This document shows, in pieces, positions 10,574 through 24,700 of a stretch of DNA of 64,000 bases (within the stretch, counting starts at the first letter, position 1; each line of letters starts with the position of its first letter). Source of the DNA: Cyclina sinensis (lineage: Eukaryota; Mollusca; Bivalvia; Venerida; Veneridae); assembly GCA_012932295.1 (NCBI GenBank), contig JAAONU010000002.1:34001485-34065484 (forward strand), read 5' to 3'. The translations under genes and the position numbers were made by a program. Under the pieces are notes generated by a model. That model made no database searches. It saw nothing but the letters and a program-made list of their open reading frames with translations, and was not told the DNA's origin.

Positions 10574-13500
10574 ATGGCTGCAGTCATTGCAGCACGGAGA
10601 CACCAGATGTCACTGGATGATAAACTTCTTGAAGCCATTGGTATCCAGAAAATCACAGTAAATATATGTGATGGCAATCTTTAGACATGTAGCATATTGT
10701 AAGGTTATTAGGCATTGTATTTAATTTCTGATATGTGAATATCTCACACTCACTGACAAATTTTGACTTTCTGTAATCTGTGCAACTATATTTTTTTTGT
10801 ACGAAGTTGACCTCCATTTAATGCAGATCATGATTAATGCAGAAAAATTAAGAATTTGCAAAAACAAAAGTACCAATGAAGAGTAGTTGAAATTTATGTT
10901 GCAGCGTTTTGTATAACTATAGCAGTCATTTTAGATACTATCGCATGTATACTTAAAACAAGTTTGAAGTCAGGATAGTCTCAAGTTTTAAAATTAGCTG
11001 ATGTTAAAATACTTAAGAATTGCATGAGTGTGAAAATTTTTAAGGTAAAAGGAAATAGTGAAGAAGAGGTGGAGGAGGAATATAATGACAAGTTTAGTGG
11101 TAAAAAGGCCAATGGTCAAGATATTCGGTTCTTCATCCCAGGTATGAAAAGGTTTTAAATTGTGGGCTGAAAATAATAAACTGTAATGAATTCATATACA
11201 TGGAAAAATATACTCATGTTTTATGGGTTTTGTTCTGAGTGACACAGAAATGTTGGTCCATGCTGATTAGTCATTCAGCATATGTCAAATTGTCTTTGTC
11301 TTCATTTGATTCTTTTTGATAGGTTATTATTTTGTCAGGGGAATTTTTTTTTTTTAACAGAAATAAATTTTGTATAAAGAATGTAAATAAAATGATAAAA
11401 TTTGACATCTTTTAGTTTGTTGACTGTTTTATATATGTTTTATGTTGTTCAATAGTGATACATTGCTAATGTTATTTGTTTGTAAAACACACATACTGAA
11501 AATACAATTTTTTGTGTGCAAATTTTGTATTCTGTTCTGTATGTAACAAACCACTGAAGACTTTCGAATCAAGACTTTCAAGAAATGTGATTTGATCAGA
11601 ACTGCTTTATTATGTCTGTTATTGGTCATCAGGTTTTTTCTTGTGTTTTAGATAAGGATTTTTTTACACCAATGGGAAAGGCTAAAAGAGGTGACTGGTT
11701 AGCAGAACACAAAGAATCTGGACAGACTTTCAAGCAATTTATAACAGGTAATATATATTCAAATTATAGTAGGTTTTATAACACAGTAAATAATTAGGTA
11801 TCATAAATACATTAGCAATCACATGACATCCATGTTCCACAATTATAGTACCTTAGACTTTATTTCTTTATACAAATTGTCCTGATGAAGAACCAGTTGA
11901 AAACTGGTAGATATTATTAAAATTGATAATTTCAGCTCAAGTTGACATGTGGTTTCTTATTTTCAAAACAAAAATTCTTTAAAATACATTTGAAAAAAAG
12001 TTATGTTGCTGTAAGATCCGAGGAAGTCCTGTTTAATAAAGGGCTGTATCATTTACCTGTTCATATTGTCAATGAAACATGGTAGAAAATCTGTCTTTAA
12101 TACAACCTTCCATATTGCAAATTCTGTATTAGATGAAATCATTTGTACTGCATCTTATCAGTTCATTGTGTTAAGTGAAAAGTTGTAACTGCAAAAGGCA
12201 TTACGTATCTTAAATTACTTGTTCATCGTATAATGCTCAACATCATAGATATAGCATACAATATGATATCTGTGTGCATCTAATTGTACACAAGGATACT
12301 TCAGTATGTGTATGATACAAGGAATACTATAATAGTGTGATAATCTGAACGTGCAGATCTTTGTTAGTTGGTTGTTCACATAAAACTATCATTAGATAAT
12401 TGTCCTGTGACAGTATAATGACAGTTTCTAATAGCTTTACTTGTATAATTGTAATCAGATGTAGGGAAGGGTTAAAGTTAGAAGTCCCAGATTTGATAGC
12501 TGAGCATCAGAAATGAATTGAATAAATTGTCCAGTTAAAATTTCATACTAACATTGCATTACTGCATTTAAGTCTTTTGATCCTTTTACTCAACAATGAG
12601 AGTAAACTGATAAGTAACTTCTCCATCAAATACTCACCTATATAAAATCTCATTCCAGTTAGCAGGCTTGCATTCTGTACTACTTTGAATAAAACACACA
12701 CAGAATGTTCATTTAGTCCATTTAAACCTTAAGGTAGTGTCTTAGAATGACAAAGGGGAAGATTAAGAATCTATTTTTTACTATTTCATTGAAAATGTTT
12801 TAATAGCATGTCATAAAGATTTTGTCTTTGTTACAGGAGGGTACCGTGGTCCAGATAAAATCCACCATACAATATATCTCGCACCAATCACATTTAAAGA
12901 AGACCCAATTTCTGAAGAGGTCCTTCAGCCGCTGAAAAGATTTGCAGAAATATTCTTTGGGATGAAAGTCATGTGTCTGAAAGAATGTAAATTGGTTGGT
13001 AAAGTAAAAGATAGGTTAAACGGGGACATATATCAGGCTCATGCTGGCAAAATCTTGGACAGGCTGGATGAAAAAGTACCGAAAGATGCATTTTGTGTAG
13101 CAGGTATAACTATGTGTGATATATATCCGAAAGAAGAATGGAACTTTGTGTTTGGATTAGCACGCTCACCTGGACGTACAGGTGTTTACTCGTTAGCTAG
13201 ATACCTGTCAAATTTTGGTGAAAATACCTACACAAAAATAGATCTAGATAGGTAGGTATATTGTATGACTTACATTTAAGTTCTTGTCAAAACAACAGGA
13301 AAACCTAAGTAGTGTGGATTTAATTTAACAATTCAGTTTCAAAATTATCTTAGTTGTTTCTAACATCCAGAGAGCAAATTGTTAGTCTACACATTATTTG
13401 TTTTTGTATTGTATAACCATTTAAAGGAAGTAAATAGAAGAGGGCGTGCTTATCACAATGTTTTTATTTCTAAATTGTCCATATTAAATTTCCATGGGTC

Positions 13501-13880
13501 TGTTTACTAAATAGTACTGAACAACCTTCTACAGAGAGTGGTCCAGCAATCTCTTGTGATGGTGTTTATGTTTGTGTTTCAGTGATCCTTTACCTACAAT
13601 TCTGGTTCGAGCTTGCAAGACAATGTGTCATGAAATGGGTCACATGTTCGGACTGCGTCACTGCACACATTTCCAGTGCCTTATGAATGGTTCCAATCAT
13701 TTAGCCGAGTCTGATTCCCGGCCAAGCTTTCTTTGTCCCATCTGCTTACGAAAGTTGCATCATGTTTGTAAATTTGATATTATACAGCGATACAAGGACA
13801 TGAAAGATTTCTGGACAGAGCAGGGATTGACAACACATACTGATTGGTTAGAACGAAGATTGAGCAAACTGTTAGCATGA
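10574..13880 (+). CDS. AMZ2: Archaemetzincin-2 (zinc metalloprotease)
   Basis: Five coding exons join in frame: 10574-10657, 11045-11141, 11652-11747, 12837-13251 and 13583-13880 (990 nt, 329 aa). The ATG at 10574 has G at -3 and +4 and lies 14 nt inside its exon, so a 5'UTR exon is expected upstream. The archaemetzincin signature is complete: HEMGH (247-251), third zinc-site His257, then Cys258, Cys263, Cys282 and Cys285 in HC-x4-C-x18-CPIC, matching the HExxHxxGxxHCx4CxMx17CxxCxxKL family pattern. The upstream core block reads PKDAFCVAGITMCDIYP and WNFVFG, as in vertebrate AMZ2. Length is close to human AMZ2 (about 360 aa). The family comprises metzincin-like aminopeptidases, probably soluble; no signal peptide is seen. 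Catalytic residues are all present, so it is expected to be active. Confidence 0.95.
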
Positions 13881-14712
13881 ACCTTTCTTTACTGTAGATA
13901 GGATTTTAATGTACCAAAATCTTTGATTCTTGTGAGTCTAAATTCTGTTTACTGGTAAGTGGACATTTCGACATGTGGAAGAGTTTGCAAATACAAGTCA
14001 TTGGCTTAAAAGTGTGAGAACTAATGATTGTCAGACACTGAACTGTTCTAACTGAAATTCACCTTACCTGTTTGATGCGAAAATCTTTTTGAAAAAGGAT
14101 CATTTGGAAAAATGGCATGTATTTCCATTTGGTGAAAATAGCTACTTATACAGTAAATAACACAAGTTTTTGAATGGTTGCTAAACTTTGAGTTTTGTTG
14201 CATATTTTTTATTACAGATTTTTTCTCATTTGCTTATCTTTTTTGTACAAAATATTTTTGCATTTTTATTTGCATTATTATGTCGGTAAAAATATTTGTG
14301 TGCAATCTAACATAATTTTTACAGAAAATAGGTCTTGTGTTTTATGTAGAAAACTCATAAATCTTTGTTTACATTTTTCAGTTTCTGTAACAAAGTGAGT
14401 ATTTGTACCCAAAATATAGATGGATGAATTTTGTAAGACTAGGTTCCATCAACAGATAAATGCCAAAATTATTTTGCTTCATAAAGCAAGGAAAACTATA
14501 CATGTAAATGTGTTAAAGTAAAAGATTGATGATTTTTTCAAAATCATATGCACATGTCAGATATCAACATGTCTGATATGTATGATCATATTCAAACAAA
14601 CAAAAATTTATTAAAATCTTTTTTTAGTAAAGTGGGCAATATTATTTTTTTTTACAAAATACTCTGGTTTTTACTTTTTTATTTTGCATTCATGTTTTTT
14701 TTGTGTCATATT
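13881..14712 (+). other. AMZ2 3'UTR and following sequence
   Basis: AT-rich sequence after the AMZ2 stop with several long T runs and short spurious ORFs. I see no convincing coding segment. The poly(A) site could not be fixed. Confidence 0.4.
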
Positions 14713-15985
14713 TTAGCTTACCTGAGCACCAGGTGCTAATGGTGAGCTTTATAGGTCAGCATTTGTCCTTGGTTGTCTATTGTGCATTGTCCTTCAACAA
14801 TGTGCTTCAAAGTAAATCATCTCCTAAACTGACAGATCAAAGTTGATGAAGCTTGGCAGAAATATTCTGTGCTTGGACCCTTTCAAAATTGTTTATGAAA
14901 AATAGTATTTTTTTTCAAGAACTCTGCTTGCCATGGCAATGAGAAGAAACAAATTTTTAATATCTTCATACCCCAAATTCCAAGTCCAAGAGCTGAGATA
15001 CATGTACTTGGCATGTAGCATTATATAGAGATCCTTACAAGAATTATTCAAATTGTGCTCCTGGGGTCAAAGTTTACCCTGCCAAACGGGTTCATATTTT
15101 CACGTAGACTTATATAGGAAAAAATGTTTAAAAATCTTCTTGTCCGAAACCATAAAGACTAGTTTAGTAGATATTTTGTCTGAGACTTCATGTAGAGGTC
15201 CTCTACCAAGTTTGTTCAAACAGTGAACTTTAGGTTAGTAATTTGTCCTGTTGTTGGGTAGAGGGGGATGGCCACTTGTTTTACTATGTAAATAGCTTTA
15301 AAAATCTTTTCTGAGGCTGTTTAAGGCCTGAATCTTTTTAATGATTTAAACAAAAATGGAATACTTTAGGTTTTAGAGTATGCCATTTTAAAACTCTTTG
15401 TGTCCAAAAGTGTAAGGTCCAAATCTTAGATATTTGGCATGAGGCATCATCTGGAGGTCCTATACAATGCTTAACATATTGCCCCTGGGATTAATACTGC
15501 CTTTTGGTCGCAGTGTATCATATACATGTACATCATAGAATTAAAAGTCTTATCTGAAACCATAAGGACTAGAGCCAAATATTTGGCCTGTGGCGTCAAT
15601 AAGAGGTCCTGTACCAAGATTGTTCAAACTTTACCCTCTGGTGTAAACACTGCCCCACCATGGGGGTCATGTTTTAGATACTTGATAGAATGGATAATTT
15701 TTGTAAGAATTCTTGTTCAAAACTGTAGGGCACATGGCTTAGACATTTTGCATGAATCATCATCTACTGGTCTACTTTCAAAATTTATGCGTTCGAGGCC
15801 TGAATTTGCACTGTCCTTAAGGTCACACATTTAACATTCCTTTTTTTTTAGTTTCATTTAAGGCTTGTAAAGTTAGCACATAGTATTTATCCTGCTGTTT
15901 TCCATGATCTTGACCTTTACCTTCTGGTCCTGTAGAGCGGTGATACTCCGGTGAGCAATATAGGGCCATCTGGGCCCCGTTGTTT
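14713..15985. repeat. Bivalve-type interspersed repeat, copy 1
   Basis: The segment starts TTAGCTTACCTGAGCACCAG and ends near GGTGAGCAATATAGGGCCAT, terminal phrases that recur in many bivalve genomes. Inside, short phrases recur (for example GTTCAAACTTTACCCTC, AGGTCCTGTACCAAG and TTTGGCATG), suggesting an internally duplicated non-autonomous element. It has no intact ORF. The family name is not known to me. Confidence 0.55.
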
Positions 15986-16130
15986 CATTACTGATTGTGT
16001 ACATTTTAGACATTGTGTAATAATCAGGGTAATTTGTTAAGTCTACACATCTGCATTTTACAGCAATTGTATATACTGCAATGCAATTTGTAGCTAGTGT
16101 TTAGGGCCTGTGTTATCTTTACTTTACTCT

Positions 16131-16921
16131 ATACTCACCCAAGTACAAGCTGCTCAGGGTGAGCTTTTGTGATGGACCTTTGTCTGTCATCTTTTTTTGT
16201 TGTCCAGCATCTGCATTTTAGCTTGTCATCAACATTCTGGAGGCTTCATTTATGAATAGTCCTTAATAAAAACTTGCTCAGAATGTTTACCTTAAGGATC
16301 TCCCAGAAAAGTTTGAAATTGGGTCATGTGTGTTCAGAAACTAGGTCTCCAGATCATTTAAACGGAAACGTATGTGAAAACTCTAGAGTTTTACCCATTC
16401 TACGTGGATTTAGTTAGAACGATTTTGGTGATGATCTTGTTGATAAATTCAAAACAAGGTCAATGTTGGTTAAAAAAAAAACTAGGATACCGGCTGGGAC
16501 AAATAGGTAACACTATCTGTGACATCTTGTTACCCAATCTTTAATAAACTTGCTGAGAAACTTTGTGTTGATAATGTCTTTGATGATTTTGAAACTAGGT
16601 CATGTGAGATAAACAACTATGCCACCAGGTGAGATCAGTGAAAAAATCATAGAAGTAAAAAAATTTACACATTTTTTCATCGACTTGGTTATAATCTTTT
16701 GGAAGAGACTGCAGTTAGCTAAAATGGGTTAAAAACTATATAACAAGCTCATAAATAAAGCTAGTGAACCCTCAATAATTGTCTTCATGGTCTCTGTCAA
16801 AAGATTAAAACTTAAGTTACATGGTGTCAAAATCTAAGTCTTCAGTCTAAAAAGTCTTATCTTGGTATGACAGATAATACTAGACAATATTACTGCTTTC
16901 AGTTAATGGCCATCTTGTTTA
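16131..16921. repeat. Bivalve-type interspersed repeat, copy 2 (diverged)
   Basis: A second segment opens CTCACCCAAGTACAAGCTGC with TCAGGGTGAGCTTTTGTGAT close behind, and closes with GGCCATCTTGTTT, echoing the ends of the copy at 14713-15985. The interior differs, with repeated GAAACTAGGTC phrases, so it is a diverged or chimaeric member of the same class. Confidence 0.45.
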
Positions 16922-17068
16922 ATTTTAAGTATGCAGATTTTTTCACTTTTGTTTTGTTGAAGGTGCTTTTGTTATTGGCATTTGTTCATAGGATTTCAGC
17001 TTTATAGTTTGAAAAAAGTTAAACTGGTATTCATAAGTTTCATATTTGTAAAGGAAACTGTCTTCAGT

Positions 17069-17335
17069 TTACAGCAAAATATCCTTTAGATGTTTAAGCA
17101 TATTTGGCATTTGTAAGTACATAAAATTATTGGAATTAGGATCTGAAATGAAGGTAGTGTCTGAATTAAAAATTCCTGGAGCAAGGACTGTACCCTTTTT
17201 CTCAGACTCAAATTTGCTTTGAATAGCAACTAACCAGTAGTATTTACAGTGGCAAGGTCTTCCATAGTATACAAAATATCTGTTGCTTCTAATTCCCCCC
17301 GAGTGCCAAAACCTAGTCTTCACTTCTTCACTGGA
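17069..17335 (-). other. Unassigned ORF, possible terminal exon
   Basis: An open minus-strand frame ends at a stop at 17069 and can be entered at an acceptor-like TTTCCAG just above 17335. It encodes about 88 residues with balanced composition, including WHSGGIRSNRYFVYYG, RPCHCKYYW and VAIQSKFESEKKGT. Composition is more protein-like than most shadow ORFs here. I do not recognise it and could not find upstream exons, so it may be a gene remnant. Confidence 0.3.
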
Positions 17336-18696
17336 AATTAGCTCTTTTGAAATACCATGACCATGTTTATCAATATATGCATTTGTAGTATAAAGTAATA
17401 TGATTTATTACTTTGCAAAATTGGTAAATAACAAATACATGACAGCAACTTACATATTTGCAATAGCCTATACATTGATGTAACATAAATAACCAAGTGC
17501 TTTTTACATTGTTTATGGTTTATTTTTAACTCTGTTTAAGGATGTACATGTATGATCATATTCTTGAATATGTATTTGACAAATGTTAACATAATATTAA
17601 AAAAAAAAAATTAGTCAATAAATTTTTACAATGATTGACCTTTCTTGGAATATCCTTCCATACAAAGTATCAATGACACAAAATCAAGGAACAGGAAGTG
17701 AAGCTAACTTGAGAACCTTAGGCTTACACTTATTTCTGGTCTATTGGGGTAATTGAATGCAATAATATTTATGTCATTTGGCCCAGTGTTAAATATTTTA
17801 AAAATAAAATACTAGAATAGTTGAAAAGATATGTACATGTACATAAAAAACAATTCTAAGAAACTACTAGAAATACACAAAATAAATGACAAGTTTCCCT
17901 CTATATTTTTTATTTATTATATTTCTTTTTGGTCTTTTTAGGCCCTTGACAGTATTTCAGTCAGGTAAGTAAGTATATGCAGAACCATTAGTATTTTTAA
18001 GTATCAGCTTTTGACCACCATTTCTCCAAAAACACTGTCAAAATTTATTGATTGACACATAACCTTGAATGAGTAAAATGTTACTGGAGTTTATATGTCA
18101 GCTAGGTTTGCCACAATGATGGGACTTCAATCTGTAAAAGCCTCAAATCTATCATTTCTAACTGCCAAGCAGAGCTTAGTTTAAAAACTGAACAAGCACA
18201 ATCAAGATGGCCAATGTTTGTCCATAGCTTTAGACAGTTTTAATGCCTCCTTCCCCTAAGGCCATACAGTAACACATACATCCCACCATAGGAAGGAACT
18301 TTCAAATGGAATTAACCCTTGAGAAAATAAATTTACAATAAAAACCTCCCAATACATTTTGTATATGTATTACTGAAATAAAAGTTACTTGTTCAATTAC
18401 AATGTATATCAGTTGAAGCCTTAAACACAGATGATAAATGAAGACTGAAATAATGGCAAAATGCAGGCCAGAATAAGTAGGTAATTTTAAAAGCATGGTT
18501 CTAATAGAATTTCTCTAACTAATATCTCTCTGAATAAAAACTACCAGAATGCTGATTTTATCTTTAACTATAGTTCAATTAGACTACACTGTATATCAAA
18601 ATAAACTTTCGTTACAGAAAAGAATGATGTATGGAATGAATGTAATCTGTCTTCTTTTACTATTGAAGTTTTGAAATTTAGACATCATAAAATATA

Positions 18697-18702
18697 TTTA
18701 TT
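18697..18702 (-). terminator. NOMO polyadenylation signal
   Basis: AATAAA on the minus strand, 79 nt beyond the NOMO stop codon. Its position fits a short 3'UTR. Confidence 0.5.
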
Positions 18703-18780
18703 AATTTTTGTAGCTAATTGCACTAATCTAATGAACATTTCAGATGATAATTTAAATAACCTAAATTTGGAGATTCAGTA

Positions 18781-21700
18781 TCAAGTTTTTCTTGGTTTAT
18801 TTTTCTTCTTAAGAACCGGAGACTCCTGTAAATCAAAGTCTTGTATAGGTGAGTATTGCTGTGGTTGTTGTTGTTGTTGCTGAACATTGACAGCAGCTTG
18901 ACGTTTTTGTATAAATGCTTGTGCTTGACCCATCCATTGCTTGCCCAGTGGTAGAAGCTGAAAGATAGAAAATGAACATCAAGAGAAATGCATTGTAAAG
19001 AATACAGTATGTCTTATTTCTAGAACCATCAAAGTTACAAACACACAATAAAAGCTGTTAAAATATGTGTAAACAACTTCTTTCAAAATCACTAAAAATT
19101 GCTAAAAAATGACACTGCACATAATCATCTGGTATCTGTCTATATCAATCAATCTTTTGTACCATTTCTCAAAAAATGTATAAAAAAAAAGACCAGTTGT
19201 CCATATGAAAAGTTGTGCTATGACGAGCTTTAGGTCAATGCACTAAGACTCTTTCTCTTTTTCATAATCATACTAAAATTACATTTCTAGGGATTAATCC
19301 TGCAGCATTATTGTATATTTAAGGAAAATCAAATAAAACATTTTAAACCAAATATATGTAAGTAAAGTGGTGACTTTGACACAACTTCTTCGAACTTTGT
19401 TACATAACAGCCAATGATACTCTGTAATTTTTGAAACAACTGAACACTTACAGAACATAGGAAATTCTTGTTGGCATACTAAGACAATGTAATAGAGACA
19501 AGCTTTACCTTCTGGTAATTATAAACAGCTACTGCAATAAGAATTGTAAGTGGCAACATCAGTACAGAGCTCTGACTTAACTCCTGTTCCAAGGATTTCC
19601 TCTGAAATGTCAAAAGTGTCATCTTAATATCACTTACAGCAACCTTTTACATTTCTTTTTTACCCTTACCATGCTAAATATCTAAAATGGACTTGTCCAT
19701 CTTATTTCTAATTTGGACAGATCCATTAACAGTTTATGGGGGTGCTGACTGAATGGTGAATAGTGCAGACCAAGATCAGACTGCATGGATATGCAGGCTG
19801 ATCTTGATCTGAACTAGTTGCAATGGCAGAGTCAGTTGGGTCCAGCAGAGTAAGTGTTAATAGTCCTAAGGAAAGAACCAAGATTTCATGTTTTGAAAGC
19901 AAAAGGGAGTCTTCTTTAAACTGATTGTAGGTTCACCTATTAAGGGAATTAAAGGAAAGACCTAGAGTGTTGTTCAAACCTTTGAACTGCTTATAACCTT
20001 AAGTCATACAGAACAGAGAACAATATGATATTATGGCAAGATATATTTTTCAACATTAAAATATTACATATTATAATTTCTCACCTTGGGTTCAAATCTG
20101 AATGTTATGTGCTTGTATGAGATGTTTGCTGTTATTTCTATCTCGGGCTGAATAAATTCATGTGTATTCTTTGACAAGGAACTTTCAAGACGAACAGTAT
20201 AAACCTGTAAATGATGAAAAAAGTATGTAAACATTTTCAGCACAGCAGTAATGAAGCGTTGAACACATATTGATAAATTTTTTCAATGAATATCATACGT
20301 TAGATAAGATTAAAATCAAATTGAATTGATCAGCTGGTATATAACAATTAGTTTTGATTAAAGAAAACCGCACAATTTTATATGAAACACAAAAGAATGA
20401 ATAACTTACAGCATCATCCATCTGTAACGAGGGCAGGTAGAAGAAACTGACGACTCCAAGTGAAGCAGTAAACATGGGAACACCAGGGTTATCCTCCTTG
20501 TACAGTCTTACCTACAATCACACACACAAACAGATTATATAAAAATTATCCACAATTAAACATACATGTAGACTTCTAACAAAAGTACATGTACATTCAG
20601 TTCTGATTTCACTGAAGTTTTACTTGAAACCTGAACTAAATCTTTTTCATCATGCATATGGAAAGAAACATTTCTATATCAGCTGCCTCCAAAATACATT
20701 TTACTCAGAAGAAAAAAAGGAACACATAAGTGACATTAATGTTAATAAGCCACCTTATTTTAGTAACAGACTAATAAACTATGTAAAAACCTAATTGTAA
20801 CAGCCTTAAACTAGAACATGGCTGATTATGAATACATTAATGCTTACTTTAAGAGAAGGCAGAAACTCTGGATCTGTAACAACATTGCCACTGATATCCA
20901 TCTGATTCATTCGTCTGAATGCAATAATGTTCACTCCCTGAAAGTCTGACTTCTCCACCTAATCAATGAATGAAAATGGAACACAGTCACAAAGGAAATA
21001 AATGTATGAAGATAGAACAAAATCACAGTGTACTCTGAAAACAGTCCCCGTAGTGCTATTTGTGAAGAAAGATGTGATTAAATGAAAATGCAATTCTATA
21101 AAAACATGTTTTGGGCATGGTATTTTGACTGTAGTTTAAATTATGTAGTTTCTTGAATAAAATAACTTTTCTTATTATCAACATGGGAACATGGATGACA
21201 ATTATACTTACATGTATATGAAACAAATCTTGCAGAAGATTCTTTTGTATATAAAAGAAAAACAAAATCATTTCTTACCACTACAAATCTTGACTTCGGG
21301 GCAGCTCTTTCAATATGTTTGTTCATGTCACCAATTTTCAAGCGTATTTCATAATTGCAGTTAGGCTGGAAAAAAGATTTAAAAACAAAATATGGTTAAT
21401 TCTATAACAGTTTCTGATTAATATCCTCTGCAGTGTACAGGCCAGATTTAGTGAAACAATGATTTTAACCTTTCACCTGAAAACTAACAGACCAAAGGAC
21501 AGACAACCTTACCCTGATCCCTTACTACCTTATTTTTTTCTGTACAGATTTATGATAAAACTGAAAAGTACATTTAGCATATGTCATTAGACTCATTAGC
21601 TAAAAGGCAACCAAAAATACCCAGTGCCATGAATCCGCTAATCAAAATAGTAAGTTAAAAAAACATGCCATTTCAAAAGCAGAATTATCTAGTCAGTTAG

Positions 21701-24700
21701 TTTATTGGGATTTAACGCAGTTTAATCCCGGTGGCCAGTCCACCTAACAAGAGTTTCTGGGTATCCAACCAGTTTTACTAACCAATTTCTCCGCAAGTCA
21801 CTGACTACTTCCTCAGTTGCTTTAGAGGTGAGGGACAAATGACATATAGACGCACTGTCCCAGAGCAATTTTGCCGGTCCTGATGGGGATCAAACAGGGA
21901 TCTCCAGGATTGACAATCCGATGCTCTAATGATTGAGCTAGCCAGGCCGGCCAGTATTATCTAAAGCTCTAAAAAGTTTCAGCTATTTATAAATCAATTA
22001 GTATCAAACAAGTCATCAAACAAGTCACCAACCAATGCAAATGTTTTGTTATGTGATACATAAAGCTGAATTACCTGTAGCCCTCTGATTCTGTAGTGAC
22101 CATTGGCCTCTGTTTTACTCTCTTCCTGGTACACTGAGCAGTCACCCTGACCTAAAGCTTCAACAAACACACCTGGTTCAGGCTCACCATTTAATGAAGT
22201 CACCTGGCCATAACAACTGTAAGAATAATTATATTATAATTATGTATGTATTTCTGACCATCTGTAAACTGCCTGACTTGCCTACTGGTGTAAAAATTTT
22301 CATTCTACAAGATTTTGATATTCGTAACTTGATAAAAGAAATGGTTTTTCAGACATTTATACCTTCCCCCAATTACACATGTATTACAATACTCCTTAAA
22401 ACTCTGAAGGTGAAATAACTCCTGGTAATAAGCTGAGGTCCTCCACTGCAAGAGTCAACAAATGTAGGAAATGTTTCTCCAGAATAAAACTTTAAAAGCA
22501 TGATCTTCCTTTTCTAAAATGATTGCAATATATTTTTATTTCTGAAAAAAAGAAACAAGAAACAGCACATAAAACCAAGGATTTTGTTCAAAGTGCATAC
22601 AACAGAATGTTCGGGTGAATTATTTTCCAGCTGTTAACTTATTTCTGCTTCTTTTAATTATCTCTACCTGTAAGCAATCCTGTATCCCCTGATACTGACT
22701 TCAACAGTGGTACCCTCTTTTACTTCAAGCATCTGAGATGCTGGCTCAAACTTGTACTCTTTCATCATAGGTCGTAGGAAATACTGACCTGGGCTCTACA
22801 ACATTCCATGTAAGGGTAAAAACATACTGAATTTTGTTATTACATAATCATAGATGTAGGAGACACTGACCTGAGCTCTAAAACATGCCAACAACATTTA
22901 AAAGTTTAAACATAATGAATTTAATTATCTAATATTTTAAACTATTATGGTTATTCTACAGCCCTTTTCTTCTTGTAAAGGTTGGCTTTAACTTGAATAA
23001 CCACAGGATGGGTATAGTACATAGTCCCCGACAAAAGATTCAAACATTTGCCTCAAAAATCCATTTCCAAGGTTGTTAAAAAATACACAGTAAAGTTGCA
23101 AATCTTCAAACAGACACAACATACCTGGTCATTATTTTGTCAAATTGCATTTTTAATTTTATTTCATCTTAGTACATTCTTAAAAGTACCTTACCTACTA
23201 AAGAATTTTTATTATATGAATGACTTTCAATGTATTTGGATTCCTTCAATCATGTCTCAAATGTGCTTCCTTACTCTTCAATTAAATACTTGAAGGTACA
23301 GAACTTCTAAAATATCAACAATTAACAAAAATGCCCAAAATGTTCTTTGCCAACAACATTAAAAAGCACCCTGAAAAGACTAGATGTGGAAAGAAATACA
23401 GTTAAACGATAAGACACTTGTTTAAACTAAAGGCAAAGGATTAGACTTCAATTCCTATTATACACTAACATTATGCCTATCCATACTAAACAGAATTTGT
23501 CGTATCTTTTACTAAATGAATAATGAATACATATACAAACCAGATTTAGGAAGACCATGGTTCCATCTTCATGTGTAAGGTTGTTACTTCTGTACTGTTT
23601 ACCACCACTGAGAGACAACAAAACCTCTGATAGAGCCTGGTCAGCCTCATCTATGATCTGGTAACAGAAAATCAAATACATTCAAATGCATTGTAAAAAT
23701 AGGAGTTTTGTAAAAATATTTATCAACTAAATCTTGCTCTGGTTTACTTTTGAATGCTTCAACAAAAACAGCAATAAATCTTAAAACAAAGAAATAATTC
23801 ATAATATTGATACATGCATCAAAAGCATTTACCTGAAACCCAGTATTTTGCTAAAACACTACTGCATGGGCTAGGCCCAGATTGAATTTATGGTTATTAT
23901 GACATCACTATTACAACAATAATTTTCTCTTTATTCAAGGTCTACCCTGCTTAAATCACATACTGAAAGATTTGTGAACTACAGCATGAATGTCTGCAGT
24001 AAACTTACATCATACACCACTAGATTTTTTTTAAAACTGGACTTGCCTAGTTCTAAATCTAAGAAATCAATCTGGAACTAACCACTGACAGATCAAAGGG
24101 ATTTTCACAGAAAATTTACTGTCTAACACTAAACAGTTCAGACAATGATCAGACTACATGAAATGTATGAACTGGTCATAATCAGTAATGGTCATACAGA
24201 CAAATATACTTGCATATAAGTGGTTTAGAATTATAAGATCAGGTAAAAACTACCTTAACATCAATTCTGCTGAGTTTCCTGGCCTGGAATACAGCCATCT
24301 CATCTACATCTTTCTCCAAGACATAGCCTTCTTTCTCTGCATTCACAATGTAATCATAACCCTTGTGCAGGGGACCAATTCTGAAAATGCACAAAAATGT
24401 GTTAAAACAGAAACAGATATTATATACTAAAGAACATGTATAAGGTAAATGTGAAATCATCAATCTTCTTCATCCATTACAGTACAGACTCCATCTGGAT
24501 TATTCTCCTAATGCCTTTTTACTTATTACATCCTTTTTTTTTTTTTTTTTTTTGCTTTTTTGAAAACTTGTGAACTGATATTTCTAGACTTTATGTAGTA
24601 TGAGCTGTGAAAAAGTGAAAGCAATTTGATTAATTCCAGTTGAACTTTTTTGTTTTTCTTCCAAAAATCCAGTATCAGAATAAGGAAGTCATTAATTTCA

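Noticed and set aside
17942..17964. A 23-nt plus-strand stretch between a strong acceptor and GTAAGTAAG donor (micro-exon look)
   Set aside because: It lies 4 kb past the AMZ2 stop with no gene to belong to on that strand.
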